From Rhodoblastus acidophilus (GTDB lineage Bacteria > Pseudomonadota > Alphaproteobacteria > Rhizobiales > Beijerinckiaceae), in the NCBI RefSeq assembly GCF_009720655.1, contig NZ_WNKS01000020.1, forward strand, positions 1-64,000: a DNA stretch of 64,000 nt. Direction: 5' to 3'. The number at the start of each line of letters is the position of its first letter. Within the stretch, counting starts at the first letter, position 1. The notes below the pieces were generated by a model that saw only the letters and a program-made list of their open reading frames with translations, made no database searches and was not told the DNA's origin. Below are positions 36,401-44,521 of this stretch, one piece after another. The position numbers and the translations under genes were made by a program.

Positions 36401-39400
36401 CGCCTCGCCGCCCGCGAAAACCCCCTGGCGGACGACGACGCCCGCGCCTTGCGCCTCACGGCGCGCCGCACCTGGCGCTTTTTCGAAACCTTCGTCACCG
36501 CCGCCGATCACCATCTGCCGCCCGACAATTTTCAGGAGGACCCGACCGCGCTGGCGCGCCGGACCTCGCCGACCAATATGGGGCTCTATCTGCTGGCGGC
36601 GGCCAGCGCGCACGATTTCGGCTGGATCGGCCTCGACGAGACCGTCGAGCGTCTTGAGGCGACGCTTTCGACCATGAGCGGCATGGAGCGGTTTCGCGGC
36701 CATTTCTACAATTGGTTCGACACCGGCGACCTGCGTCCGCTCGATCCCAAATATGTCTCATCCGTCGATAGCGGCAATCTCGCCGGGCACCTGATCGCGC
36801 TGGCCAACGCTTGCCGCGAATGGCGCGCGGCCCAGGCGGACGGGGCGCGCATGCTCGCCGGCGTCGGCGACGCGCTCGCCCTGACGCGCCAGGAGGCGGC
36901 GCGCCTGCGCGATGGCCCCAAGACCCAGACGGTCACATGGCGCCAGCTCGACACCGCTTTGGCGGAACTCGCCGGCGCCGTGCAGGAAAACCTTGGCCAG
37001 CAGGACGATTTCGCCACGCGCCTGCTGAACCTCGCCCTGCAAGCCGCGACCATGGCCGACATGGCCAAGGCGCTGGCCAGCGAGCGCGGCGACGCTGACG
37101 GCGCGGACATGCTGTTCTGGGCGCAGGCCAGCGTCAACGCCATCGCCGCCCATCGCGCCGATTTGTCGCGCGGCGCCGAGGCGCTGGCGGCGCTGTGCGC
37201 GCGGCTGGACAAGCTGGAGCATGTTTCGCGCGCGATGGCGCTCGACATGGACTTCGGCTTCCTGATCGACAAGCAGCGCAACCTGCTGTCGATCGGCTGT
37301 GTCGCGCCGGAAGGCGCGCTCGACGCCAATTGCTACGACCTCCTGGCCTCGGAAGCGCGGCTGGCGAGCTTTTTCGCCATCGCCAAGGGCGATGTTCCCG
37401 CCCGCCACTGGTTCCACCTGGGACGCGTCGCCACCCCGGTCGCCCATGGCGCCGCGCTGATCTCCTGGTCGGGATCGATGTTCGAATATCTGATGCCCTC
37501 GCTGGTGATGCGGGCGCCGGCGGGAAGCCTGCTGGACAACACCAACCGTCTGGTCGTGGGCCGGCAGATCGCCTTCGCCCAAAAACTTGGCCTGCCCTGG
37601 GGCGTTTCGGAATCCGCCTATAACGCGCGCGATCTGGAACTGACCTATCAATATTCCAATTTCGGCATTCCCGGCCTCGGGCTGAAGCGCGGCCTCGCTT
37701 ACAATTCCGTGGTGGCGCCCTATGCGACGGGGCTGGCGGCCATGGTCGATCCGCACGCGGCGCGCGCCAATCTGGATCGCCTCGCCCAAATCGGCGCGCG
37801 CGGCCGCTACGGCTTTTACGAGGCGCTGGATTACACGCCCACGCGCGTGCCGAAGGGGCAGGATTGCGCGATCGTCCGCGCCTTCATGGCCCATCATCAG
37901 GGCATGACGATTGTGGCGATCGCCAATGCCGTGCTCGACGCGAAAATGCGGACCCGCTTTCACAGCGAGCCGATGGTGCAGGCGACCGAACTTCTGTTGC
38001 AGGAGCGCATGCCGCGCGATGTCGCCGTCACCCATCCCTGGGCCTCGGAAATGAAATCGCCCCTCAGGAAAGGGCGCGATGTCGAGCCGCTGGGCGGCCG
38101 GCGATTCGTCTCGCCGCATCAGGACAATCCGGCGACGCATCTCCTGTCCAACGGATGTTTCTCGACCATGCTGACCGCCGCCGGCTCGGGCTACAGCCGC
38201 TGGGGCAAACTCGCCTTGACCCGCTGGCGCGAGGACCCGACCAGCGACGATTTCGGCTCCTACATCTTCCTACGCGACGTGCGCACCGAGGCGGTGTGGT
38301 CGGCGGCGTTCCAGCCGATCGGCGAGGAGCCCGACTCCTATCATGTCGCCTTCAACGAGGATCGCGCCGAATTCACCCGCCGCGACGGCGCGCTGACCAC
38401 CACGCTCGATGTGGTCGTGTCCTCCGAGGGCGATTCCGAAGTGCGGCGCGTCAGCGTCACCAATAGCGGCCCCCGCATGCGCGAGATCGAAATCACCTCC
38501 TATGCCGAGCTGGCCCTGGCGCCGCAGGCCGCCGATATCGCCCATCCCGCTTTTTCAAAACTGTTCGTCGAGACCGAGTTCTTGGCCGATGTCGGCGCGC
38601 TCGTCGCCACCCGGCGCCGGCGCGCGCCCGACGAGCCCGAAGTCTGGGTCGGCCAGCTCGCCGTCGTCGATGGCGAAAGCTTTGGCGAGACGGAATTCGA
38701 AACCGACCGCGCCCGCTTTCTCGGACGCGGGCAAGGAATCCGAACGCCCATCGCCATGATCGACGGGCGCAGGCTGTCAAACAGCGTCGGCGCCGTGCTC
38801 GACCCGATCTTCGCGCTGCGCCGTCGCGTCCGCATCGCGCCCGGCGGGGTGGCGCGCATTTCGTTCTGGACCATGGCGGCCTCGACCCGCGAAACGCTGC
38901 TCGACATCGTCGACAAACACCGCGACGCCGCCGCCTTTTCACGCGCGACGACGCTGGCCTGGACGCAGGCGCAGGTGCAATTGCACCATCTCGGCGTCAC
39001 CGCTGGCGAAGCCAGCCTGTTCCAGCGCCTCGCCAGTCCGGTGATCTACGCCAATGCGACCCTGCGACCGCCCTCCCCCACGATCCTCGCCGGCTCCGGC
39101 GCGCAATCCGGCCTGTGGGCGCAAGGGATTTCCGGCGACCTGCCCATCGTGCTGCTGCGCATCAACGATTCCGACGATCTCGATGTCGCCCGCGAATTGC
39201 TGCAAGCGCATGAATATTGGCGGATGAAGCGGCTCGCCGTCGATCTGGTCATCCTCAACGAGCGCCAGTCCTCCTATGTACAGGACCTTCAGATCGCGCT
39301 GGAAACCCTGATCCGCGCCCGCCATATGCGGCCCCGTCTGCCCGGCGAGGACTCCGGCGGCGCCGCCTTCGTGCTGCGCAGCGATCTCATTCCGACGGAA

Positions 39401-42022
39401 ACGTCCGCCCTGCTGGCGTCCATCGCGCGCGTTGTGATCGTGGCGCAGCGCGGCGGTCTGCTGGAACAGCTCGAACGGATCATCGAGACCGCCAGGCCGT
39501 CCAGCGTGAGAGCGAAACGCCGGATCGAACGCGCCCCGCGGCCAGCCTCGCCGCTCGCCGAAACACTCGAATTCTTCAACGGACTCGGCGGTTTCGCCCG
39601 AGATGGCCAAGACTATGTCACCGTCCTGGGACCGGGACAGGCGACGCCCGCGCCCTGGATCAACGTCGTCGCCAACGAGAGTTTCGGGTTCCAGGCGGCT
39701 ACCGAGGGCGGCGGCTACACCTGGTCGGTGAACAGCCGGGAGAACCAGCTCACGCCCTGGTCGAACGATCCGGTGTCCGACCGCTCCGGCGAAGCGTTTT
39801 TCCTGCGCGACGACGATTCCGGCGATTTCTGGAGCCCGACAGCGCTGCCCATCCGCCTGGAGGAGGCGACTTATGTCGCCCGCTTCGGTCGCGGCTTCTG
39901 CCGGTTCGAACACACCAGTCACGACATTGAGTCCGACCTGCTGCAATTCGCGCCCGTCGAAGGCGCGATCAAGATTTCGCGCCTGAAACTGCGCAACCTC
40001 AGCGGTCGTGCGCGTCATCTCAGCGTCACCGCCTTTGTCGAATGGGCGCTCGGCCCGTCGCGCTCGGCTGGCCTGCCGTTCGTGACGACTTCGCTCGATT
40101 CCACCGGCGCGATTTTTGCCCGGAACCGCTGGGTCGCGGGTTTCGGCGCGCGCGTCGCCTTCGCCGATCTTGGCGGGCGCCAGACTGACTGGACCGGCGA
40201 CCGTCGCGAATTCATCGGCCGCAACGGGACGCTGCGCCAACCGGCGGCGGTGGCCAGCGGCGCCAGCCTGTCCAAAACTCTGGGCGCCGGCCTCGATCCC
40301 TGCGCGGCGCTGCGCTCCAGCGTCACGCTCGCGCCCGGCGCCAGCGTCGAAATCATCTTCCTGCTCGGCCAGGGCGAGGATTCGCAGGAGGCGCGTCACC
40401 TCGTCGAATCTTTCCGCGCCGCCGATCTCGATGCGGTTTTCGCGGAGGTGAGCCAGCATTGGGACGCGCTTCTTGGCGCCGTCACCGTCAAGACGCCGGA
40501 CCGCGCCATGGACATCATGCTCAACGGCTGGCTGCTCTACCAAACCGTCGCCTGCCGCCTTTGGGCGCGCGCGGCCTTCTATCAGGCCAGCGGCGCCTAT
40601 GGTTTTCGCGACCAGTTGCAGGACGTGCTGGCGCTGGCGGCCTCGCATCCGGCCATGACCCGCGCCCAGATTCTTCGCGCGGCCTCGCGGCAGTTTGCCG
40701 AGGGCGACGTGCAGCATTGGTGGCTGCCGCATTCGGGCCAGGGGGTGCGCACCCGCATTTCCGACGACCGGGCGTGGCTGGCGTTCGCCATCGGCCACTA
40801 TGTCCAGGTCAGCGGCGACGCCGCCATTCTCGACGAAAATCTCCCCTTTCTGGAAGGACGGCGGCTGGAGCCCTCCGAGCATGACAGCTTTTTCACGCCG
40901 TCAACCAGCGACGAGACCGCCAGCCTTTATGAACACGGCGCCCGCGCGCTGGAAAACAGTCTTGATCTCGGCGTTCACGGCCTGCCGCTGATCGGCGGCG
41001 GCGACTGGAACGACGGCATGAACCGCGTCGGCGCCGGCGGCGCCGGAGAGAGCATCTGGCTGGGCTGGCTGCTTTTCGCCGCCTTGAACCGTTTCGCCCC
41101 GCTCGCCGAAGCCCGCGGCGAATTTTTGCGCGCGGAGACCTGGCGCGCGCATGCGGGGGTGCTGAAAACCGCGCTCGAACGCGAAGGCTGGGACGGCGAC
41201 TGGTACCGGCGCGGCTTCTTCGACGACGGAACGCCGCTCGGCTCAAGCCAAAGCGAGGAATGCCGCATCGATTGCATCGCGCAATCCTGGGCCGTTCTGT
41301 CCGGCGCCGCGTCGCCCGAGCGGGCGGCGCAGGCGATGGCTTCGGTCGAGCGCGAACTGATCCGCCCGCAGGACGGACTGGCGCCGCTGTTCGCCCCGCC
41401 GTTCGACAAGACCGCGCTCGATCCCGGCTACATCAAAGGCTACCCGCCGGGCATCCGCGAGAATGGCGGCCAGTACACCCACGCCGCGCTGTGGTCGGTG
41501 ATGGCCTTCGCCGAACTTGGCCAGGGCGACAAGGCGGCAAACCTGTTCGCCATGCTCAACCCGATCAATCACGCCCGCACCCGCGCGGACGCGCATCGCT
41601 ACAAGGTCGAGCCCTATGTCGTCGCCGCCGACATCTACGCCAACGCGCCGCATGTCGGACGCGGCGGCTGGACCTGGTACACCGGCTCCGCCGCCTGGAT
41701 GCAGCGCGCCGGCCTGGAAAGCATTTTGGGGATCAGGCTGGAGGGCGACACGCTCCGCGTAAATCCCTGCATACCGAAAGGCTGGACGGGCTTCGATGTG
41801 TCGCTGCGGCGCGGCGCTTCGCGCTACGACATCCGCGTCGAGAATCCCTCCGGAGTCGAACGGGGCGTCATTTCAGTGTCTGTCGATGGCGACGATAGTC
41901 AGTTGACGCCGCTCATCTTGCCGCTTGTCGACGACGGACGCGCACGGCAGGTGATCGTTCGCATGGGTTTGGTGGAGACCAAAGCCATAGATATGGATGT
42001 CGATCTGCTTCTAAGGCCCTGA
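33419..42022 (+). CDS. ndvB: Cyclic beta-1,2-glucan synthase (NdvB/ChvB family)
   Basis: A 2867-residue inner-membrane enzyme that makes periplasmic cyclic beta-1,2-glucans for osmoadaptation and, in rhizobia, host interaction. Order: N-terminal region, membrane segments (~410-460), glucosyltransferase domain with DGDTRLPR and RHHRWARGDWQLLPW (~620-800), more membrane helices (~820-1000), a glucoamylase-like region (GMERFRGHFYNW, FMAHHQGMTIV), and two carbohydrate-binding/GH94 phosphorylase-like blocks with catalytic GGDWNDGMNRVG (~2530). Size and domain order match the family. The start is probably TTG at 33419, 6 nt after GAGG. Confidence 0.93.
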   Translation: MTFFNLFARAPSAWDNPEPVREELFSAERLEDHARSLAAAQKVTPKPVKAPPLAARLAQNGAVLLAAYKTLLQGTDEGRAITPAAEWLIDNYHLIEKQIRAIQSDLPAGYYRQLPKLSSGPFAGYPRVFGMAWAFVAHTDSRFDSSMLVGYVRAYQQAQPLTIGELWAVSITLRLVMIENLRRLAEEIVNGRAARHLADDLADRLLGASGRKAEPAKIVLADHENDARSPSFAVQLIHRLRDQDPKVTPALDWLYQRLAAQQTGADDLVREAHRRQGATSVTVRNIITSLRLISDVDWQDLFEEVSLVDTALGADPAYKAMDFPTRNLYRAAIEDLARGSEGDELDIAHKAVAAARRCHDFTPAQADARKSDAGYHLIGGGRPAFEAAIGYHPRKQKWRVRLHRANGIGFYAGAIATVALILLAAPLFALAAMGFGGGALWILGGLGVIPAIDAGVALVNRAVGFGFHANLLPALELADGVPPHLRTLVAVPTLLTSARSIEEQIERLEIHHLASPEGDLHFALLSDWLDAGAKHVEGDDALLAVAIAGIARLNARYGPAPGGPRFLLLHRHRVWNESQSRWIGWERKRGKLHELNRFLRGADDTGFVVLDGVPLAPPLNTSYVVTLDGDTRLPRETVRRLIGKMAHPLNRPRFDAAAGRIVEGYGVLQPRVTPSLPVGLEGSLFQRIFSSLSGIDPYASAVSDVYQDMFGEGSYAGKGIYDIDAFEAALAGRAPDSMLLSHDLFEGVFARAGLASDVEVVEEYPSRYDVGALRHHRWARGDWQLLPWIFGRGPRAPGAPKSASRVPAVGRWKMLDNLRRTLSAPLAVVALLAGFLLPFPACVVWTLFVVATIALPSMIPVIAAVPPLRPGVTLSSHFRALGGDLKLALILSALTIIFLADQAWLMGDAIFRTLYRLLVSRKNLLEWTPAAQASQARRLDLAGFYRRMFGASIFGALALIAGLVAGGFNALLAGGFAALWLASPAIALWVSLPPRLAARENPLADDDARALRLTARRTWRFFETFVTAADHHLPPDNFQEDPTALARRTSPTNMGLYLLAAASAHDFGWIGLDETVERLEATLSTMSGMERFRGHFYNWFDTGDLRPLDPKYVSSVDSGNLAGHLIALANACREWRAAQADGARMLAGVGDALALTRQEAARLRDGPKTQTVTWRQLDTALAELAGAVQENLGQQDDFATRLLNLALQAATMADMAKALASERGDADGADMLFWAQASVNAIAAHRADLSRGAEALAALCARLDKLEHVSRAMALDMDFGFLIDKQRNLLSIGCVAPEGALDANCYDLLASEARLASFFAIAKGDVPARHWFHLGRVATPVAHGAALISWSGSMFEYLMPSLVMRAPAGSLLDNTNRLVVGRQIAFAQKLGLPWGVSESAYNARDLELTYQYSNFGIPGLGLKRGLAYNSVVAPYATGLAAMVDPHAARANLDRLAQIGARGRYGFYEALDYTPTRVPKGQDCAIVRAFMAHHQGMTIVAIANAVLDAKMRTRFHSEPMVQATELLLQERMPRDVAVTHPWASEMKSPLRKGRDVEPLGGRRFVSPHQDNPATHLLSNGCFSTMLTAAGSGYSRWGKLALTRWREDPTSDDFGSYIFLRDVRTEAVWSAAFQPIGEEPDSYHVAFNEDRAEFTRRDGALTTTLDVVVSSEGDSEVRRVSVTNSGPRMREIEITSYAELALAPQAADIAHPAFSKLFVETEFLADVGALVATRRRRAPDEPEVWVGQLAVVDGESFGETEFETDRARFLGRGQGIRTPIAMIDGRRLSNSVGAVLDPIFALRRRVRIAPGGVARISFWTMAASTRETLLDIVDKHRDAAAFSRATTLAWTQAQVQLHHLGVTAGEASLFQRLASPVIYANATLRPPSPTILAGSGAQSGLWAQGISGDLPIVLLRINDSDDLDVARELLQAHEYWRMKRLAVDLVILNERQSSYVQDLQIALETLIRARHMRPRLPGEDSGGAAFVLRSDLIPTETSALLASIARVVIVAQRGGLLEQLERIIETARPSSVRAKRRIERAPRPASPLAETLEFFNGLGGFARDGQDYVTVLGPGQATPAPWINVVANESFGFQAATEGGGYTWSVNSRENQLTPWSNDPVSDRSGEAFFLRDDDSGDFWSPTALPIRLEEATYVARFGRGFCRFEHTSHDIESDLLQFAPVEGAIKISRLKLRNLSGRARHLSVTAFVEWALGPSRSAGLPFVTTSLDSTGAIFARNRWVAGFGARVAFADLGGRQTDWTGDRREFIGRNGTLRQPAAVASGASLSKTLGAGLDPCAALRSSVTLAPGASVEIIFLLGQGEDSQEARHLVESFRAADLDAVFAEVSQHWDALLGAVTVKTPDRAMDIMLNGWLLYQTVACRLWARAAFYQASGAYGFRDQLQDVLALAASHPAMTRAQILRAASRQFAEGDVQHWWLPHSGQGVRTRISDDRAWLAFAIGHYVQVSGDAAILDENLPFLEGRRLEPSEHDSFFTPSTSDETASLYEHGARALENSLDLGVHGLPLIGGGDWNDGMNRVGAGGAGESIWLGWLLFAALNRFAPLAEARGEFLRAETWRAHAGVLKTALEREGWDGDWYRRGFFDDGTPLGSSQSEECRIDCIAQSWAVLSGAASPERAAQAMASVERELIRPQDGLAPLFAPPFDKTALDPGYIKGYPPGIRENGGQYTHAALWSVMAFAELGQGDKAANLFAMLNPINHARTRADAHRYKVEPYVVAADIYANAPHVGRGGWTWYTGSAAWMQRAGLESILGIRLEGDTLRVNPCIPKGWTGFDVSLRRGASRYDIRVENPSGVERGVISVSVDGDDSQLTPLILPLVDDGRARQVIVRMGLVETKAIDMDVDLLLRP

Positions 42023-42133
42023 TCTTGAGGGGACGGCGCGCACGGAAACCACTGGGATCATCAAGCTCAGCGTAGAACAGGGGCCTTCGAGGCCCAACAC
42101 CACGTGTTCATGCGCGGCTTTGTCGCATTTTGG

Positions 42134-42166
42134 AAAAAAACGCCGCGCTGTTTCAAGGCGCGGCGT
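42134..42166 (-). terminator. Intrinsic terminator for the leftward small exported-protein genes
   Basis: A 9-bp GC stem (ACGCCGCGC / GCGCGGCGT) is preceded on the + strand by seven A, which reads as a T run on the - strand. It sits ~130 nt past the end of the HdeA-like gene and could also block read-through from that side into ndvB. Confidence 0.75.
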
Positions 42167-42191
42167 CGATTCCATTCAGTGCGCTGATTTC

Positions 42192-42294
42192 AGAGCCCGT
42201 TCGGTGAACTCCCGTTCACCGAACGGGCTCTAGTTTTTTATTTCTACGCGTTTTCTTCACGCGAACCGGCATCCACTTCGCTCGAAAACGCACT
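42192..42294. repeat. Repeat family A, copy 5 (different stem, same module)
   Basis: The hairpin is AGAGCCCGTTCGGTGAAC with its complement, unlike copies 1-4, but the following module (CTTCACGCGAACCGGCATCC then CTCGAAAACGCAC) is conserved. It ends at the stop codon of the next gene. Confidence 0.8.
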
Positions 42295-42586
42295 AGTGCG
42301 CGGTTTTCATCCACACGTTCAGGAACGAATCGTCCTTGTGCTTCTCGCAATATTTGACGGCGACTTCCGTGTTGCGCTTGGCGTAAATGGATTGGAAGAT
42401 GTTGAGGTTCTTGGAGGCGCTGTAATAGCCGCCCACCCAGGAGCCGATCAGGATCTGTCTCTCAGGGTCAGCGTCCAGGAACTGCCGGCAGGTGATCTGG
42501 TCCATCTGGAGCACGACCTGCGCCGAGGCGGGCCTTCCGGCGAAAGCCGCGAGAAGCGCGACGGCGACAAAAAGGTTGCGGTTCAT
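42293..42586 (-). CDS. Exported HdeA/HdeB-family protein
   Basis: A 97-residue protein: signal peptide (MNRNLFVAVALLAAFAGRPA, cut near ASA-Q) and a small helical domain with two cysteines (QITCRQFL and VKYCEKHK), as in HdeA/HdeB acid-stress periplasmic chaperones. Two related genes follow upstream on the same strand. The stop codon touches a family A repeat. Confidence 0.75.
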   Translation of the reverse strand: MNRNLFVAVALLAAFAGRPASAQVVLQMDQITCRQFLDADPERQILIGSWVGGYYSASKNLNIFQSIYAKRNTEVAVKYCEKHKDDSFLNVWMKTAH

Positions 42587-42613
42587 TCGATATCTCCGAA
42601 TCCGTTGAATGAA

Positions 42614-42913
42614 TCAGTTGGCGCCGCCGGTTGCGGCTTGCAGGCCGCCCATGACCGAATCCTTCAGGTTCGCTGCGCACCATTTCTTCACACTGGCGAC
42701 ATTGCGGGCGTAGGCTTCGAGATCGACCGTCGTGTAGCCCTTCTTCTGGTTGAACCAACCGCTCATCCACGCGGAGAAGACCTTTTCACCCTCCGGCGAC
42801 ATCGCCAGATAATCGGCGCAGGTGAGCCTGCCCATGTCGATATCGACCTGCGCGTGGCTCAACGTCGGCGCAATCATCGTCGCCAACGCCAGTGACATTG
42901 CGAGTTTCTTCAT
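42614..42913 (-). CDS. Exported HdeA/HdeB-family protein
   Basis: A 99-residue exported protein: signal peptide MKKLAMSLALATMIAPTLSH, then a domain with the same two-cysteine layout (MGRLTCADYLAMS and VKKWCAANL) and GWFNQKKGYTTVD. It looks like a tandem paralogue of its neighbour at 42293. The ATG at 42913 is preceded by GGGAGC and begins the signal peptide. Confidence 0.75.
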   Translation of the reverse strand: MKKLAMSLALATMIAPTLSHAQVDIDMGRLTCADYLAMSPEGEKVFSAWMSGWFNQKKGYTTVDLEAYARNVASVKKWCAANLKDSVMGGLQAATGGAN

Positions 42914-42997
42914 AAAAAAGCTCCCTTGGTTCAAAGTTTCTGAGCGGACACAATCGCTCATTACATGAGGATGGAAATCGTCGAACGAACCCACCGC

Positions 42998-43390
42998 TCA
43001 ATAGGTCATCTGCATTAGATCCTGGACAAAACCATTCAGGCGCGCCGGCTTTTCCGCATCGCTCATTCCGGTCATATGGCTCACGACCGGGCAGAACGCG
43101 GTAACAATATAATTCACCAGCTCGGCATTTTCGACACCTGGATAACGCGCGCGCAAATCCGCCTCGACCAGCGGAACCGTCCTGCTCGCATCGCCGCGCG
43201 CCAGCAATGCGCCAACGATGGCCATCTGGGTTGGCGTTTCCTTGAGAACGCCGTTGCGGGAGAGCTTCTGCGGCAGGGGGCATTCCAAAGCGTTGGCCTG
43301 GGGGGCAATTCCTATGCATGCCGCAATCACGCATGGCGCCGCTGATAATGCGAGCCGGCGGAAGCGACCGTTGAATTGAGAGATGATCAT
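42998..43390 (-). CDS. Small exported protein next to the HdeA-like pair
   Basis: A 130-residue protein with a signal-like N-terminus (FRRLALSAAPCVIAACIGIA, cut near ANA) and a helical domain holding two cysteines (LECPLPQKL and VTAFCPVVSHM). No family recognised. Position and cysteine layout suggest a periplasmic role like the neighbours. AGGAGAG precedes the ATG. Confidence 0.6.
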   Translation of the reverse strand: MIISQFNGRFRRLALSAAPCVIAACIGIAPQANALECPLPQKLSRNGVLKETPTQMAIVGALLARGDASRTVPLVEADLRARYPGVENAELVNYIVTAFCPVVSHMTGMSDAEKPARLNGFVQDLMQMTY

Positions 43391-43699
43391 ATTCCTCTCC
43401 TTTTGCCCATCGTCTTTTTCACGTCAACCACAGTTCGCAGATGCGCATCAAAAGGTGAACGGATAAAGCCAGTTCAACCATGAACGCGCTCGGAGCGATA
43501 TTTTCCGCAAGGCTTCGTCCATTTCGAGGGCCGTTTCACGCCGCCTGCGTTTTTTGTGGGCTCCGTGAGCTCGCCATTGCCCCGCGCCCGGCATGCGCGC
43601 CAGTCCGGCGTCCCGCTCACGGACTTGGCGCGGCGGTCCGAACAAGCGATGCGTCGGCGAGCCGTCGCGATAAAGCTCGCAGCTTGACCTTGGGCGGGC

Positions 43700-43783
43700 A
43701 TGGAAACATGAAAAAGCTCTAAATTCTTGTTTTGATGAATTTTTTCACGCGAACCGGCATCGACTTCGCTTGAAAATACCCCA
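43700..43783. repeat. Repeat family A, copy 6 (truncated)
   Basis: It keeps the right hairpin arm (CATGGAAACATGAAAAAGCTCT) and the module (TTTCACGCGAACCGGCATCG) but has lost the left arm. The adjoining 43391-43699 holds no recognised gene. Confidence 0.7.
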
Positions 43784-43994
43784 GTCGACAAAACGAATAG
43801 ATCAACGGGCGGACGCAGTGTAAATCATGCAGGCGTCGGGCGAAGCTTCCGCAGGTCAAGAACCTAACCCGCGCAACCAAGACACCATTAATCATTCGCT
43901 TGAATTCAAAACAATAGCGATACAGTTCTTAGGAAATTTTAGCGCGGCCAATCTATTCTTTGTCAGTTTCCTCCTGACGGGAATGCAACTCCAC

Positions 43995-44029
43995 CCGCTT
44001 CATCATCCCCCGATGAAGCGGTTTTTTTT
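43995..44029 (+). terminator. Strong orphan intrinsic terminator
   Basis: A perfect 10-bp stem (CCGCTTCATC / GATGAAGCGG) with a 7-nt loop is followed by eight T. No gene on the + strand ends nearby, so it may close a small RNA transcribed from about 43.9 kb. Confidence 0.7.
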
Positions 44030-44203
44030 CGTGCCCGGCCAGCAGCGCGACAAGAAACAAAAAAGCCCGATCGACCAAAGAAAGACGAACGGGCTCAAGA
44101 TAGAATTATTTGTTGGCTGTGCCGCCAACGTTTGTGAAGAATACATGACGCGCAAATCCTGTCTTTGCGTTGCGTCAATGTGGCGGATCAGCGCGCTTCA
44201 GTC

Positions 44204-44380
44204 TCATGCGCGCGCCGACTGCCTCAGTTCGTCCGTTTTGCTTGCGATCGAGTCATCGCGGGCGATGCCTGAAAACGTCACCACGAGGAAGCGGCGCGCC
44301 GGCATCGGTTCCAGCTTCACCCGTGGATCGGCCGGCGCGGGCAAGGTCTGCATTGTCCAGGACTTCGGCATGATGAAGCA
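44204..44380 (-). pseudogene. SOUL heme-binding protein remnant
   Basis: The minus strand reads FIMPKSWTMQTLPAPADPRV, then KLEPMPARRFLVVTFSGIAR and about 20 more residues before TGA. This is the central part of SOUL-family heme-binding proteins (typically MPxxYTLETLPxPxDxRV, then a PxRxxAVxxFSG strand). A SOUL protein is ~180-210 residues; only ~58 remain, without a start or C-terminal half. Confidence 0.6.
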
Positions 44381-44421
44381 CACAATCCCCGAGTCGTTCC
44401 AAACTCGGGTCGTTGTGTTCT

Positions 44422-44453
44422 AAAATCCCGTGTCTGCGGCGCAGACACGGGAT
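44422..44453 (-). terminator. Hairpin terminator after the RuBisCO-like gene
   Basis: A perfect 13-bp stem (ATCCCGTGTCTGC / GCAGACACGGGAT) with a 3-nt loop, followed on the minus strand by TTTTA. It lies ~70 nt past the stop of the RuBisCO-like gene. Confidence 0.65.
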
Positions 44454-44521
44454 GACGCTGCGTTTGCGCCCCAATTTCGGGCATGCGCGCCCAGCGGTGG
44501 AATCGCCGGGCGCTACCACGC

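Noticed and set aside
43480-43699. Short - strand frame ending in NWLYPFTF
   Set aside because: The C-terminus hints at a membrane-protein end, but it is short, has no start signal and runs into a truncated repeat.
43827-44423. A 198-codon open frame on the + strand
   Set aside because: It crosses a strong terminator and the antisense of the SOUL remnant, and no domain is recognisable.
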